DNA from: Paenibacillus oryzae
GTDB taxonomy: Bacteria; Bacillota; Bacilli; Paenibacillales; Paenibacillaceae
Assembly: GCF_001675045.1 (NCBI RefSeq)
Contig: NZ_LYPA01000031.1
Coordinates: forward strand, 1-64,000
Length of the DNA: 64,000 nt
Direction: 5' to 3'
In this document: piece by piece, positions 46,181-55,866 of the stretch
How positions within the stretch are numbered: position 1 is the first letter of the stretch
Layout: each line of letters starts with the position of its first letter
Position numbers and translations under genes: made by a program
The notes under the pieces: generated by a model
Database searches by the model: none
Told to the model about the DNA's origin: nothing
Seen by the model: the letters and a program-made list of their open reading frames with translations, nothing else

Positions 46181-46206
46181 TGCCCCACTATATAGTGGGG
46201 CATTTC
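46181..46206 (+). terminator. Terminator after the 45712 gene
   Basis: TGCCCCAC and GTGGGGCA form a perfect 8-bp stem with loop TATATA, followed by TTTCTC. Confidence 0.75.
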
Positions 46207-46243
46207 TCACCAATACTTCACCAATACAATGGGGGGATGTTAG

Positions 46244-46840
46244 TTGTTTGGAAATCAGGATATTGTTTCTCCGGTTAGCCAGCCATTCATTTGGGCGGCC
46301 GAATATTTAAACGGCAGCTGCTTGCCAGAATTCGATTACAAGACATTAGAGGAAAACGATTACTACAGGATTGATCGTAAAAACCTGCTTAGGTTTGGGC
46401 TGGTGGGTAATGGCTCATCGATGTACTTCGAGGTTTACGGCGGCATTTTCAAAATTCTTGGACAGATGCTTGAAGTGTCTTACGTGACAAACGAAAAGTC
46501 ATACCAGCTTACCGGAAGGGCGATGATGTACAACGATATTATCACTTACAAGGATGCCGAGTTTCTTTTTAATCCAAGAGTCCAAGGTTCTGGGCAATCG
46601 GCGGTCACTCAATTCAATTTTGGCTATAAAACACAGTTTACGATCGACGGGGTGGATTTTCGCTTTAAAGCCATCTGCCAGATTCCCCTGAATCGTATGG
46701 CACGGCTCGATCTGACGGTTACAGCCAGTAGGGATTTGAACGGTCGTCTGGAGATTAAACGTAACGGAAGAAGCGTGGATACCATTGAAGCGCCTCTTAA
46801 GAAAAATACAAGCGGGAATATTGCCTGGGAACTGAGATAA
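46244..46840 (+). CDS. Virion protein of unknown family
   Basis: TTG 46244 follows GGGGGG by a usable distance; 198 residues. The protein is beta-rich with a central part LLRFGLVGNGSSMYFEVYGG and an ending LEIKRNGRSVDTIEAPLKK. No motif is recognised. It directly precedes the DNRLRE adhesin gene (12-base gap with AAGGAGGTGC), so it may attach that protein to the tail. Confidence 0.5.
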   Translation: MFGNQDIVSPVSQPFIWAAEYLNGSCLPEFDYKTLEENDYYRIDRKNLLRFGLVGNGSSMYFEVYGGIFKILGQMLEVSYVTNEKSYQLTGRAMMYNDIITYKDAEFLFNPRVQGSGQSAVTQFNFGYKTQFTIDGVDFRFKAICQIPLNRMARLDLTVTASRDLNGRLEIKRNGRSVDTIEAPLKKNTSGNIAWELR

Positions 46841-46852
46841 GGAGGTGCAGAC

Positions 46853-48409
46853 ATGCGGGAAGCTATTAAACAGCGTACAGCGGCTTCCAAAACCTTCAGT
46901 ATGGGCGGCGGACAGTTCCGGACCGAATATTTTTCGTATCCTGTCCATTATTTATGTCCGGACGGGAAGCGCTGGGAAGAGATAGATACAAACATCGTAA
47001 AGAGCAACGATTGGGAGTTTACTAATGGCGTAACAGCGAATCGGTTCAATACTTACTTTGGTGATCGAACCTCGGAAAACACCCATCTATACGGCGTAGC
47101 ATTCAAAAATGGGGGGGAGGAGCATTGGATCAACTTTAAGCTGAAGGGGGCGCAGCCGGCATATTCAGAGGCATCTGGCAGCTCCTGCCGATTTGTGGAA
47201 TGTTTCGACAGCGTAGATGTTGCTTATGACGTTTTCTCCGATTCCGTAAAAGAGACCATATGGCTCAAAAAACAGACGCCGCTAAAGGAGTTTGTTTTTA
47301 CGGTCAAAGCAGGGGGGATGCGGCTTGCCGTAGATTCGGGAGGCTTTTCCATTCAATCGGAAGACGGATGTTATCTATGGAGAATTGATAAGCCGTATAT
47401 GGAAGATTCGGCAGGTTCCGTTAGCCATGGAGTAGAGTACAGGATTGGGCATGACGGGAGCTATCCTACGTTAGCTGTTGTAGTGACGGATGAAGCCTTT
47501 TTGAAGAATGCCGTGTATCCGGTAGGCATAGATCCTTCCATAACTATCGAGGATGGTGAGGGGTTCCGGTATTACCAGAATAACTCTACACAAGGGGCGG
47601 GAATGATGGGGGCGAGCGCACAGACGTATCGGCTTAGCTCGTCCATCTATTATTCGGCTTTTGATCAGCTTAAGGCGGATCTAGCAAAGGGCGTTACTTT
47701 AGTGAATGCTTATCTCGATTTGTATTGTACCAGTACGACTCCTCCTAACGATGTCCGCTTCGGGAATGGGGGAGCCGTTTTTTATACAATTGCACAACCT
47801 TGGGCTCATGGAACTGCTCCACCCGAATCGAATGCAAAGCGTGTGACCCAGGTTACCACTCCGGGAGCAACGGGGAAATGGCATAGAATTAACCTTTTGA
47901 ATTTTATCGACACCAGCTTTCATGGTCTGAGGATGGTGGCAGGTGATAACTATACCCGAGCCATATTTGCTTCCCCTGCCCATTCCAATGCAGCTCTAAG
48001 ACCCAAACTAGTCCTACAATATTTGTTGAGTCCCGTGTTGGGGTTTCACGACGGTACCGGAATCGGGACCCACTATTACTCGGACGGATATGATAATAGC
48101 TTCAAGCTCCTGGATTTCGGGACGCTGGTGGCGGGTCAGGTTTCTCTGCCTGTAAAGGTATACATTAAAAATTTAGCCGGATTTGAAGTCACCAATCTTA
48201 GGGTTCTTGTTTCACCGGCGGATTTTCCTGAAAAAACGGCCATCGAGATCAGCCAATTCAATAGTCCATTTATTCCGGAAGATACGCTAAGATTTAACGG
48301 CGTTTTTGCGGACGGAGATGAAGCGCCATTTTATGTCCGGATTGTCACAAAGGAAGATACCATGCTTGGCGGCGATTTTTATATTTACGCTAAAGCCGAT
48401 CCGTACTGA
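46853..48409 (+). CDS. DNRLRE-type adhesin, intact copy
   Basis: 518 residues. Residues about 1-230 form a domain found in DNRLRE/wall-associated-type proteins (FSYPVHYLCPDGKRWEEIDTN...YPVGIDPSITIED). Residues about 235-385 correspond to a DNRLRE beta sandwich. Residues 390-518 form a C-terminal beta domain (GFHDGTGIGTHYYSDGYD...FKLLDFGTLVAGQ). A second, frameshifted copy lies on the minus strand at 59084-60699 and matches all three parts. No signal peptide, as expected for a virion protein. Likely carbohydrate or surface binding. Confidence 0.7.
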   Translation: MREAIKQRTAASKTFSMGGGQFRTEYFSYPVHYLCPDGKRWEEIDTNIVKSNDWEFTNGVTANRFNTYFGDRTSENTHLYGVAFKNGGEEHWINFKLKGAQPAYSEASGSSCRFVECFDSVDVAYDVFSDSVKETIWLKKQTPLKEFVFTVKAGGMRLAVDSGGFSIQSEDGCYLWRIDKPYMEDSAGSVSHGVEYRIGHDGSYPTLAVVVTDEAFLKNAVYPVGIDPSITIEDGEGFRYYQNNSTQGAGMMGASAQTYRLSSSIYYSAFDQLKADLAKGVTLVNAYLDLYCTSTTPPNDVRFGNGGAVFYTIAQPWAHGTAPPESNAKRVTQVTTPGATGKWHRINLLNFIDTSFHGLRMVAGDNYTRAIFASPAHSNAALRPKLVLQYLLSPVLGFHDGTGIGTHYYSDGYDNSFKLLDFGTLVAGQVSLPVKVYIKNLAGFEVTNLRVLVSPADFPEKTAIEISQFNSPFIPEDTLRFNGVFADGDEAPFYVRIVTKEDTMLGGDFYIYAKADPY

Positions 48410-48423
48410 GAAGGAGATGCAGC

Positions 48424-50823
48424 ATGGCTAATATCGGAGATATTTTGACAGAACCGGAGAGGGGATGGACAAGGTTCGGTGCAGACGATAACACGTCCAG
48501 AAGAGGAGCGGGGTGGCAAACCACCAATTCCCGCTTGTTTACTGGCGGTTCCGTTTACTTTACAACCGTCATTGGAAGCTATTTGGTTTTTCATTTTCGA
48601 GGCAGCCGCTTCAGGCTGATCTCCGAATTCCATTCGCAATATGACTCAAATGTGGAGCTTATGATCGATGCAGGGCCAGCCGAATACTTCTCTATTAACG
48701 ACAACAAAACCTATCAGCCCTTTAGTCTGGCTTATGAAAAAACGGAGCTTGAGGATACCGTGCATACTGTAACGATTAAGATGACGAGCGGAACGTTTAT
48801 GCACGTCGATGCCATTGATCTTGGAGTCGAAGGCGAGATGCTTCCCGTCCCGGTGCTTATCGGAGATATTCTCAGCGAGCCGCAGCGCGGATGGCTAAGG
48901 GTGGACAGCGAGCATCCCTACTATGCCTATCTTGGCACGGGTTGGTCGGTTGGCACTAATGCCGCTTACTACGGAGGTTCCCGTCATCAATCTGCCAACA
49001 ATACGCTGGAGTGTACTTTAAGGTTTGTATTCAAGGGCAGCAAGCTGAGGCTTATTTCATCTTATTCTCCCGGCTCTTCCAGCCAGCTTGAAATGTCCAT
49101 CGATGGTCATGTGGAGCCATTTAGTCTTTCCTATGCTAACGCAAATAGGGTCATGGTTTACGAAAAAAGAGGATTGGCAGATACGGAGCACATGGTAGAG
49201 ATAAAAAAACTGGCCAATGGAGGCTCCAATCCGGACTTTACGTTTGATGCAGTCGATATCGATGAAGAAGGCTATATCAGGTGTATTCAGGGCTCCCAGC
49301 TTATTGTTCCGGAGAATGGATGGCGCAGGTTTGACGACACGGATCCCGGACTGACCTATTCCGGACCGTGGACAACTTCGGCTGTTGATGCCTCCAACAG
49401 GTATGGGGGTACCTTTAGATACAGCACAAATCCTGACGCTGCGCTTAGCTTTACATTTTATGGATCACAACTTCGCGTTATAGCCTACAGAGAGCTTTCC
49501 GCATCAAACGATGTCGTCATCACGATTGATAATCAAGAATACCGGTACAGCAACTGGGGGAGCGTCTCCGCGTTTAACAACTCCTTTGAAATCATGGGAC
49601 TTGAACTGGGCGAACATGTTGTAACCATAAGCACCGCTATTTCGGGAAAGCAGATTAACGTAGATGCCATCGATATCGATGAACCAGGTTATTTGGTTTC
49701 GCCGGTCAACTATCCCGCGACTGGCGGCGAATTGCGCTACTCCATTGCCGAAATGAAGATAGGCGACTTTATTCCTTGCGGCTATCGGACTGCGGCTCCC
49801 AATACAGCCGGTATGTTTTATCGGCTGGGATCGCAGGACAAGGAAGCAGAACTGCCTCTCGATTCAGCAACGGTCCCTTATGGTTTTTTCTACTTTATTA
49901 AGGTGAAAGAGGGAGTTTTGATCGCTGACCGTCCTATTCAGCATGGAGTGTCATGGCTGATGCTTAACAACTCCCTCTATACTCATGGAACCAAGCTGAC
50001 GGCGGCGGATAATCCAATTATGACTTCCAATATCCATCCCTATGGAGTGGCTTCAGCAAGCTCGACATATAGCAAGGACTATGAACCGTATATGGCATTT
50101 GACGGTAAGGATGCTGCTTACGGCTGGCTGACAAAATCAGGCGAAAAATCAGGTTGGCTGGAATATGAATTTCCGCTTCCTGTCATTATTCAGAAGTATT
50201 CGCTTAAAGCGCCCACTACAAATACGACCATCATGCCACGCCAGTGGACGTTAGAGGCGTGGGATGGCGCCAAGTGGACTGTGCTGGATGCCAGGGCCAA
50301 GCGAGGCTGGCTTTCCTATGAAGAGTGCGACTATGTGTTTGGCAACATCACTGCTTACAAAAAATATCGCATTTATATAGAAGCGAATGATGGCCATGCA
50401 AACTTTTCAGGCATTGGAGAACTGCGATTGTATAAAGAGCCCGCCAGAACAAGGATCAGAATGTTGAATGGAGGCACTGCATTTGCGGACAGCCAAGGAA
50501 ATCCATCAAGCTCCGACAGGGGATTTGGTATTTATCCTGTTCATAATGAGTGGGACCTGTACCTTGGCAAAGGCGCCTTTTCCAAGCCAGAGTATTCTGA
50601 CGGGGAGACAGTATGGCGATTTTCCGGCGTAGATGCAGAGTGGACGCAAGACACGGTGCGTTCAGGGGTTACCTCTCTTGGCACGGGTCTTGATACTTCC
50701 GGAAACGGGCGCACAATCAGGGGGAAGGGCGCGTACGACAATGTTTACTGGAGTGTAGCGGGAACCTACACGACACAAGGGAAAATCGGGTTTAGACCCA
50801 TCGTGGAGTATGAATTTGATTAG
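48424..50823 (+). CDS. Mosaic tail fibre: three 140-residue repeats plus discoidin domain
   Basis: 799 residues; AGAAGGAGATG before the start. Three beta-sandwich repeats lie at about 3-140, 144-288 and 290-425. Each has P-x-x-GW-x-R, a GS-x-LR-hI/V strand, an ID strand, an H-x-V-x-I strand and a closing DAIDID-type motif. Residues about 430-530 are a unique spacer (GDFIPCGYRTAAPNTAGMFY). Residues about 535-675 are an F5/8-type C (discoidin) domain (YSKDYEPYMAFDGKDAAYGW). Residues about 680-799 form a C-terminal domain with GFRPIVEYEFD. The whole layout recurs in the next gene. Sugar or polysaccharide binding is likely. Confidence 0.7.
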   Translation: MANIGDILTEPERGWTRFGADDNTSRRGAGWQTTNSRLFTGGSVYFTTVIGSYLVFHFRGSRFRLISEFHSQYDSNVELMIDAGPAEYFSINDNKTYQPFSLAYEKTELEDTVHTVTIKMTSGTFMHVDAIDLGVEGEMLPVPVLIGDILSEPQRGWLRVDSEHPYYAYLGTGWSVGTNAAYYGGSRHQSANNTLECTLRFVFKGSKLRLISSYSPGSSSQLEMSIDGHVEPFSLSYANANRVMVYEKRGLADTEHMVEIKKLANGGSNPDFTFDAVDIDEEGYIRCIQGSQLIVPENGWRRFDDTDPGLTYSGPWTTSAVDASNRYGGTFRYSTNPDAALSFTFYGSQLRVIAYRELSASNDVVITIDNQEYRYSNWGSVSAFNNSFEIMGLELGEHVVTISTAISGKQINVDAIDIDEPGYLVSPVNYPATGGELRYSIAEMKIGDFIPCGYRTAAPNTAGMFYRLGSQDKEAELPLDSATVPYGFFYFIKVKEGVLIADRPIQHGVSWLMLNNSLYTHGTKLTAADNPIMTSNIHPYGVASASSTYSKDYEPYMAFDGKDAAYGWLTKSGEKSGWLEYEFPLPVIIQKYSLKAPTTNTTIMPRQWTLEAWDGAKWTVLDARAKRGWLSYEECDYVFGNITAYKKYRIYIEANDGHANFSGIGELRLYKEPARTRIRMLNGGTAFADSQGNPSSSDRGFGIYPVHNEWDLYLGKGAFSKPEYSDGETVWRFSGVDAEWTQDTVRSGVTSLGTGLDTSGNGRTIRGKGAYDNVYWSVAGTYTTQGKIGFRPIVEYEFD

Positions 50824-50851
50824 GCTCAATACAATGAGAGCAGGTGTCTGA

Positions 50852-53800
50852 ATGCTTTACGAACTAACATTAAGGGACGGTACAGGAGGAACAACGGGCC
50901 AAACCGTATACACCGCAAGAAACGGAATCGTTGTAACAAGCAGTGTTGGAGTCTACGCAAACGCAAACTACTACTATATGGGCTACTTGTTTGATGGAGT
51001 AGACGATAACTGGTGGGCAACTAATTACTGGTTGACGGCAGGCGGGAGCAGCGTAACGCTTGACTTCGATTTTAACAGCATTCTACCGAGATTAAACCAT
51101 ATTCATAAAATGATCCTTTACCCGCGTACAAGGGATGACACCATATCCGATTACCGTATTATGGGCTCCGACAACAAAATGCTTTGGACTGAATTAGTAC
51201 CGCGGGTAATCAATACCTACGCAGATACTCCGTATGGCACTGCAAGGGAACATGAGTTAAACCGAAAATTCCGCTATATCCGAATTCAACTGTATCAGAA
51301 AGGCGAATGGGGCGTGACCATGAACGGTATCCGGATAGTGGCGGATGTAACTGATGATTATACCGACACTGATCTGGGAAAAGCCTATTCCAAGCCCGAT
51401 AATGGCTGGAGACGTATTGAAGATACGTCACCTGCCATTAACTACAAGGTCAAGAACCAGGAGGGAAGCATTCACTACAATGCGGAAGAAATCAGCTTCT
51501 CTTTTGTCGGAGAAAGGCTTAGGCTGGTGTATCAGTACAATTGGGGAAATAACGGTGATATAGTTTATATAGATGGTACACCGTACCAGACGACAAAAAT
51601 CAATGCCGGATCGCCATCACTCGCTTTTAGTATCACAGGTCTCACCTACGGGGAGCATAACGTTGTTATCAAAACGTATGCAGGCAATGAGAAGTATTCT
51701 AGGTTCGATGCGCTCGAACTGGATGCCAGGGGATTTCTGCCTGCTGCGCTAGGCGCGCAAATGCTGGCGCCTGAACCGGGATGGCAAAGGGTGAACGATG
51801 ACAGGCTCTCTTTTCCAAATGGATATATTGTATACAATACGACTTCGATTGTATCAAACATGTATGGCGGTCAATCCAGCGTTTTGACTCCCGCTCTCGG
51901 ACATAACAGGATTGAGTTTTCGTTTTTCGGCACCAGACTTCGCATTCTTGCTTGTACGTTTCCCGGTCGTAGTGATCGTCTAAGAATTAGAATCGACAAG
52001 GGCGATGAAGAGTTTTTCAGAAGCAACTACTCAACAGCCAATACCGGTCAAGTAATCGTGTATGAAAAATGGTCACTGGAAAAAGGAGTTCACCAAGCGG
52101 TTATAGATTTTGGAGATCCCGCCCCCACAAGCGGGGGGCAATTTTTTATAGATGCCATCGATATTGATGATGATGGATACATCCTGAGCGAGGTTGGGCA
52201 ATTCATGCCTGTGCCAGAGCCTGGATGGAAGCGTTACAGGAATGATCATCCGTCTTTTTCCTACCTACATTTCTCCAATGGATGGGAGGTTAATGCTAAT
52301 GCATACAAGGGGGTCATCTCCTATGATACAGCAACGCCAAACGCCAAAATTTCCTTTAAATTCAAAGGAACGAAACTTCGAATCCTATCCGCTTGCAACA
52401 CGTCTGCCACCAGGGGCAATAACATTATCACTGTGGACGGGGTCCCCCATACCTACACCGAGATTGGACAATTGCGTTATACTGTCCTCCAGTTTGAGAT
52501 TACAGGCCTGGAGGATAAAGAGCATACTGTTGAAATAACCAAGGCAGAGAATAAATATTTGAGCCTGGAAGCCGTTGATATTGACGAAAATGGCCGGCTG
52601 ATGCACGTTAGAGAGGTTTTGAGCGAATCCGGGATGAGGGTGGGCGACAGAATCCGTTGCCACTACGAATGTACGTACCCCAATACGGTGGGTTCGTTCT
52701 CTAATATGGGCGAAGAGACAAGCGATTTTCTTCCCAAGGCCGGAACAGCTCTATTGCCCAATGGGGATTTCTATTTAATCGCCGTTGAAGAGGACCGTTT
52801 GGGGCGAGTCAAGTTAATTGCCGATCGTAATATTCAAGGGGGCATTACATGGAGAGCGCTGAATGATGCCGGATTGGTAACAGGAAAAATGCTGGAGGGT
52901 GTGCCGGGAAAAACATTAGTACCGACGGTTACGCCTATGACGTCCAGTGAAGGCAGCGGGGTTACGCTTACTCGCAGTGGTGTCCTTCAGAGTCAGTACG
53001 AAGCATGGAAAATGTTTAATGGCGATGATTCCACCAGCGAGAGCAATAGGTGGATTGCTCCCCACCCGGCGCCCTGCTGGATGATTCTGTCCTATAACCG
53101 ACCCAGGATTATTAAAGCCTATTCAGTATTATCGCGCATATACAACGAGGGGGCGCCTACAGCATGGGAGATACAAGGAAGCCACAACGGCGCCGAATGG
53201 CAAGTGCTTGACTCCCAAACCAATGTAACCGGACTGACGGAGATGAGGATGTTCGAACTATCCAATCATACGCCGTTTTTATTTTACCGGTGGATTATTA
53301 CGGCTAACAATGGTTATACGGGGTGGTATTTTTCCAGTGTTGATGCGATGCAGCTATATGAGGAAGCGACTTCAAACGTAACAGCTTATGTTCGTCTGCC
53401 CACAGGCGGAGTAGGGGTTGCTGATAAGGACAACGACTGGGAGAATTACGTCGTCAGGTCAGGCTTGGATGGCACCTCCAATCCCGGCGACAACAAAGTG
53501 TGGAATTGGAGCAATTGGTGGTCGCAAACTCTTAATACGCATAGTGCGATAGGAAACCGGACTGTGCGAGGTTACACGGGGGCAACAGGTTTAGGTGCTA
53601 TATCAACAACAGATTTAGCTGCCGTAAATACAGGTTTTCGCCCTGTTTTTCTAGTGGCAGCCAGTGAAAAGGGAAATAACGCCCTCCTATGTGAGCTATT
53701 CGTAAGACCGCGGAGAGATCTTGCATCCAGACTGCACGTTTACCGCAATGATACGTTAGACACGTATTATAAATCTAACTATACAGACGTTACATTACCA

Positions 53801-55768
53801 GTAACTGCATCCGATTGGAAGGGTTATGCATTAGAGGTTTCAAGTGTTTTTAATGCAGATCATCCTCCATGGAATATGGTAAATAACACTACCGCTGGCT
53901 ACGGGTGGGCGCTAGGCTCAGGGGATAGGACAGGCTGGTTTATTTTTGACTATGGCCAACCTCTTTGTATTGCAGGCTACGGGATCGGCGCAAGAGTGAC
54001 TTACCAGGCGCAAACCCCGCGCGACTGGACATTTTATGGAAGCAATGACAAGCGGAATTGGACATTGCTGGATACGGTCTCAAACCTGGCAGTATGGGGA
54101 AGCGGCGAATTGCGGAAGTTTGAATTGTACGGCGATGCCAATGGCCAGATGTTCAGATATTTTAAGATGGAGTTTGGCAATTCGCTAACTGGAAGCCAGC
54201 TTGCCATTCAGGAATTCGAGTTGTATGAAGGATACCGAGATTCCGTGGAGCAGCGGAAAAGCTTTATTGACGTTCCATTTAGAGATGATGTATTCTCCGC
54301 TATTACCGTGAAACCTCACGGCAGAATGAAAGCGCGGGTGGCAGTCGCGCCGGTTTATGTCGAACATCTTCCATCGGATATCCAGGTGAAGTGGACATCG
54401 GACTTGACGAGTCATATTGCCGTACCTGTCTATGGCAGAATGCTGGGTACGTTTTCGGTTATGCCGCCGCCTATCGTTGAATTAAGCCTGACTCCCGTTA
54501 AGGACGCTTTTGTCCGATCTAACGTTCCGCGTTTAAACTATGGGGAAGAGCAAGAGATAATCGTTGGCCGTATGATGGATGGCGAGGACTTCAATGCTCT
54601 GATCCAGTTTGATATCGCTACAATTCCTGCGGGACAGCGATTGAAAAGCGCAAAGCTTCAATTGTATGTTGAACAGACAAGCATGGCCGGAACGCCGATA
54701 GGACTCTATGAAGTAGAGACAGACTGGGCAGAAGTGGGCGTTACTTGGGCAAGTATGCCTGCTCATGGTGTAAAGTTTGCCGAACTTGGCGTTGACAAAG
54801 CCAAAACGTACGTAGAAGTTGATGTGTTAGGGATGGTTCAGGGGTGGTACAATGGTGCGGCAGTCAACAATGGAATGTTGTTAAGGCCGGAGCAGCAAAC
54901 CTCCGATGTTTATGCCCGTTTTGGCACTCGCGAACGGGGGGCCAGCTACAGACCACGGCTGATTGTGCGATACGATGATCCTAAAGTAGCCAGCGCGGGT
55001 TACTCTGACTTAAAGGGAACCATGGTCTCCCGGCAAAACAAGTCGAGGGATGTTAGAACAGCCATTACAATCAAAAGCACATGGGACAAAGAGGATCTTC
55101 AGACCAACCTTCGCGTGTTGAACCCAATGATGCTGGAGTCGTTTGTGACGGTACGTCGTGAAAACATGCATTCCTATATGACTGTTAAACGCAAGGATGA
55201 GCACAGACTTCCTTCCGGCATTACCATAAGGACACGGCGTGAGGATGTTTTGGCTTCCGCGATCTCCGTGTCCAGGGATTTTATGGGCGGCGGCCTTACG
55301 ATACGGCGGAATGGGGATTATATACTAACTTCTTCCATAACGATACGTCGTTCGGAAGTATCGGACGTGCCTTCCGACATCGGCGTCAGCAGATTTCATT
55401 GTGTTGGAACTATCATGATCGTAGCCAATTCTGTTATTCCGTCATCCATCACTGTTGTTGGGGAAGAGCGGAGTGATTTGTCGAGTACCATTACCGCAAG
55501 GCGAACGAACAGCAAAGATGTAACCGGAATGATAGATGTATGGGCTGGCAGTCTGTTAGAGAGCAGCATTACGATCAAATCCGGCTATATTGCTTCAAGT
55601 CTCATTGTCCCGTTTAAAGGCGACAGAGATTTGCGGACTTCGATAAGGGTCAACGAGAGGTTTGCCGGAGACTTGAATTCGATGCTGGAGGTCATTCAAG
55701 GTTCGGGCCTCCCTTGTTTTATTACTGTGGAGATCTATGAGGATGGAATGTATGCGTTTATTATGTGA
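50852..55768 (+). CDS. Giant mosaic tail fibre (1638 residues)
   Basis: Residues about 1-170 are a discoidin-like domain. About 175-290, 295-440 and 440-580 are three copies of the repeat seen in the preceding gene, each ending in an ALELD/DAIDID/EAVDID motif. Then come the spacer (GMRVGDRIRCHYECTYPNTVG), a discoidin domain (about 690-845), a GFRPVFLV block, and another discoidin domain (about 975-1125). Residues about 1210-1385 are a DNRLRE domain (VKDAFVRSNVPRLNYGEE...ARFGTRERGASYRPRLIVRY). On both sides lie roughly 20-residue fibre repeats of the type D-L-x-S-S-I-T-I-R-R (about 1130-1210 and 1390-1638). It is the last large gene of the rightward arm and the longest protein of the locus, probably the main receptor-binding fibre. 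Confidence 0.75.
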   Translation: MLYELTLRDGTGGTTGQTVYTARNGIVVTSSVGVYANANYYYMGYLFDGVDDNWWATNYWLTAGGSSVTLDFDFNSILPRLNHIHKMILYPRTRDDTISDYRIMGSDNKMLWTELVPRVINTYADTPYGTAREHELNRKFRYIRIQLYQKGEWGVTMNGIRIVADVTDDYTDTDLGKAYSKPDNGWRRIEDTSPAINYKVKNQEGSIHYNAEEISFSFVGERLRLVYQYNWGNNGDIVYIDGTPYQTTKINAGSPSLAFSITGLTYGEHNVVIKTYAGNEKYSRFDALELDARGFLPAALGAQMLAPEPGWQRVNDDRLSFPNGYIVYNTTSIVSNMYGGQSSVLTPALGHNRIEFSFFGTRLRILACTFPGRSDRLRIRIDKGDEEFFRSNYSTANTGQVIVYEKWSLEKGVHQAVIDFGDPAPTSGGQFFIDAIDIDDDGYILSEVGQFMPVPEPGWKRYRNDHPSFSYLHFSNGWEVNANAYKGVISYDTATPNAKISFKFKGTKLRILSACNTSATRGNNIITVDGVPHTYTEIGQLRYTVLQFEITGLEDKEHTVEITKAENKYLSLEAVDIDENGRLMHVREVLSESGMRVGDRIRCHYECTYPNTVGSFSNMGEETSDFLPKAGTALLPNGDFYLIAVEEDRLGRVKLIADRNIQGGITWRALNDAGLVTGKMLEGVPGKTLVPTVTPMTSSEGSGVTLTRSGVLQSQYEAWKMFNGDDSTSESNRWIAPHPAPCWMILSYNRPRIIKAYSVLSRIYNEGAPTAWEIQGSHNGAEWQVLDSQTNVTGLTEMRMFELSNHTPFLFYRWIITANNGYTGWYFSSVDAMQLYEEATSNVTAYVRLPTGGVGVADKDNDWENYVVRSGLDGTSNPGDNKVWNWSNWWSQTLNTHSAIGNRTVRGYTGATGLGAISTTDLAAVNTGFRPVFLVAASEKGNNALLCELFVRPRRDLASRLHVYRNDTLDTYYKSNYTDVTLPVTASDWKGYALEVSSVFNADHPPWNMVNNTTAGYGWALGSGDRTGWFIFDYGQPLCIAGYGIGARVTYQAQTPRDWTFYGSNDKRNWTLLDTVSNLAVWGSGELRKFELYGDANGQMFRYFKMEFGNSLTGSQLAIQEFELYEGYRDSVEQRKSFIDVPFRDDVFSAITVKPHGRMKARVAVAPVYVEHLPSDIQVKWTSDLTSHIAVPVYGRMLGTFSVMPPPIVELSLTPVKDAFVRSNVPRLNYGEEQEIIVGRMMDGEDFNALIQFDIATIPAGQRLKSAKLQLYVEQTSMAGTPIGLYEVETDWAEVGVTWASMPAHGVKFAELGVDKAKTYVEVDVLGMVQGWYNGAAVNNGMLLRPEQQTSDVYARFGTRERGASYRPRLIVRYDDPKVASAGYSDLKGTMVSRQNKSRDVRTAITIKSTWDKEDLQTNLRVLNPMMLESFVTVRRENMHSYMTVKRKDEHRLPSGITIRTRREDVLASAISVSRDFMGGGLTIRRNGDYILTSSITIRRSEVSDVPSDIGVSRFHCVGTIMIVANSVIPSSITVVGEERSDLSSTITARRTNSKDVTGMIDVWAGSLLESSITIKSGYIASSLIVPFKGDRDLRTSIRVNERFAGDLNSMLEVIQGSGLPCFITVEIYEDGMYAFIM

Positions 55769-55774
55769 CGGCGG

Positions 55775-55804
55775 CCCCTGCTATTCGGCAGGGGTTATTT
55801 TTTA
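55775..55804 (+). terminator. Terminator after the giant fibre gene
   Basis: CCCCTGC (55775-55781) pairs with GCAGGGG (55788-55794), followed by TTATTTTTTT. Confidence 0.85.
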
Positions 55805-55823
55805 ACCCAACATGCTTATATTG
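55794..55823 (+). promoter_or_regulatory. Locus-specific promoter P7 (GTTA-N17-CTTATATTG)
   Basis: GTTA 55794-55797 begins in the last base of the terminator stem; CTTATATTG 55815-55823 follows after 17 bp. It is 44 bp before the holin-like gene. Confidence 0.6.
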
Positions 55824-55866
55824 TTATTGTATAGGATGCAGCAAATAGTCATAGGAAGTGATAAAA

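Noticed and set aside
50807..50836. Possible eighth rightward promoter before the giant fibre gene (AATACAATG box)
   Set aside because: The -35 part does not match GTTA at the required distance, so it was left out of the promoter set.
22107..55768. Contractile tail (sheath, baseplate wedge, spike) genes
   Set aside because: I looked for them between tube and tape measure and after the hub and found none; the tube gene is followed directly by the chaperones.
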